In this document: in pieces, positions 5,805 through 5,895 of the stretch
Layout of the letters: the number at the start of each line of letters is the position of its first letter
How positions within the stretch are numbered: position 1 is the first letter of the stretch
Assembly (NCBI GenBank): GCA_002401295.1
Contig: NVSR01000062.1
Coordinates: 7,460-13,354, forward strand
DNA length: 5,895 nt
From: SAR324 cluster bacterium
GTDB taxonomy: Bacteria; SAR324; XYD2-FULL-50-16
Reading direction: 5' to 3'
Notes under the pieces: generated by a model
What the model was told of the DNA's origin: nothing
Database searches by the model: none
What the model saw: only the letters and a program-made list of their open reading frames with translations
Position numbers and translations under genes: made by a program

Positions 5805-5895
5805 AAGAACTGAGATCCTCATTGTCGGTGGCAGTGGGTTCGCACGTGAGATACGACAATTAATTTTAGGAACCAATAACCTTAGATTTGGTGGT
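5794..5895 (+). CDS. neuD: NeuD/PglD-type sugar acyltransferase, N-terminal fragment (3' truncated by window edge)
   Basis: Only the first 34 codons are present, open to the last base. They read MSNKRTEILIVGGSGFAREI and continue with a helix. A hydrophobic strand leading into a glycine-rich GGSGFAREI turn is the hallmark of the small N-terminal Rossmann-like domain of NeuD/PglD acetyltransferases, whose catalytic part is a C-terminal left-handed beta-helix of hexapeptide repeats (outside the window). Known members O-acetylate sialic acid or N-acetylate a UDP-4-amino sugar using acetyl-CoA. ATG 5794 lies inside the end of neuB and overlaps it by 11 bp, the same overlap as between neuA and neuB. 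Position after neuB supports a role in modifying the nonulosonic acid or N-acylating a 4-amino precursor (a LegH-like role). With 34 residues the family call is probable and the substrate unknown. Confidence 0.72.
   Translation, partial: MSNKRTEILIVGGSGFAREIRQLILGTNNLRFGG

Overview
The window is a stretch of a surface-polysaccharide (O-antigen or capsule type) biosynthesis locus from a Gram-negative bacterium. All genes lie on the + strand. The taxon cannot be named from this sequence. The Gram-negative call rests on a Wzz-type chain-length regulator combined with nucleotide-sugar and nonulosonic-acid (sialic/legionaminic-type) genes. Hand-counted GC is about 35% over bases 1-660 and about 45% over 4081-4740, so composition changes across the locus, as is common in mosaic polysaccharide clusters.

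Layout. Bases 1-666 are the C-terminal half of a TviB/WbpO-like UDP-N-acetylhexosamine 6-dehydrogenase, cut by the window edge. A 186-bp gap follows (667-852) and holds a strikingly palindromic, mobile-repeat-like element (678-804). Five complete genes and one partial gene then run head to tail with almost no spacing: a Wzz-family polysaccharide co-polymerase (853-2238), a DegT/DnrJ/EryC1-type sugar aminotransferase most like GDP-perosamine synthases (2235-3338), a small HddC-like sugar-1-phosphate nucleotidyltransferase (3331-4047), a CMP-nonulosonate synthetase NeuA (4049-4750), a nonulosonate synthase NeuB (4740-5804), and the first 34 codons of a NeuD/PglD-type acyltransferase (5794 to the end). 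The junctions are a 4-bp ATGA overlap, an 8-bp overlap (or a 7-bp gap with an alternative start), a 1-bp gap and two 11-bp overlaps. This is the layout of one translationally coupled operon.

How the genes fit together. NeuB condenses a 2-acetamido hexose (ManNAc or a 2,4-diacetamido-6-deoxy analogue) with phosphoenolpyruvate to give a nine-carbon nonulosonic acid. NeuA activates that acid as its CMP sugar. NeuD-type enzymes add acyl groups to such sugars or their precursors. The aminotransferase and nucleotidyltransferase just upstream could supply a 4-amino-4,6-dideoxy precursor, as in the GDP-based legionaminic acid route, or could make a separate amino sugar such as an N-acylperosamine or a heptose derivative. 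The window does not contain the 4,6-dehydratase or the hydrolysing 2-epimerase that would decide this. The dehydrogenase would contribute a uronic-acid sugar to the same glycan, and Wzz would set its chain length.

The best candidates for a second look are the nested palindrome between the dehydrogenase and wzz, and the pairing of GDP-sugar-type genes with a nonulosonic acid module. I found no clearly new protein family, RNA gene or CRISPR array.
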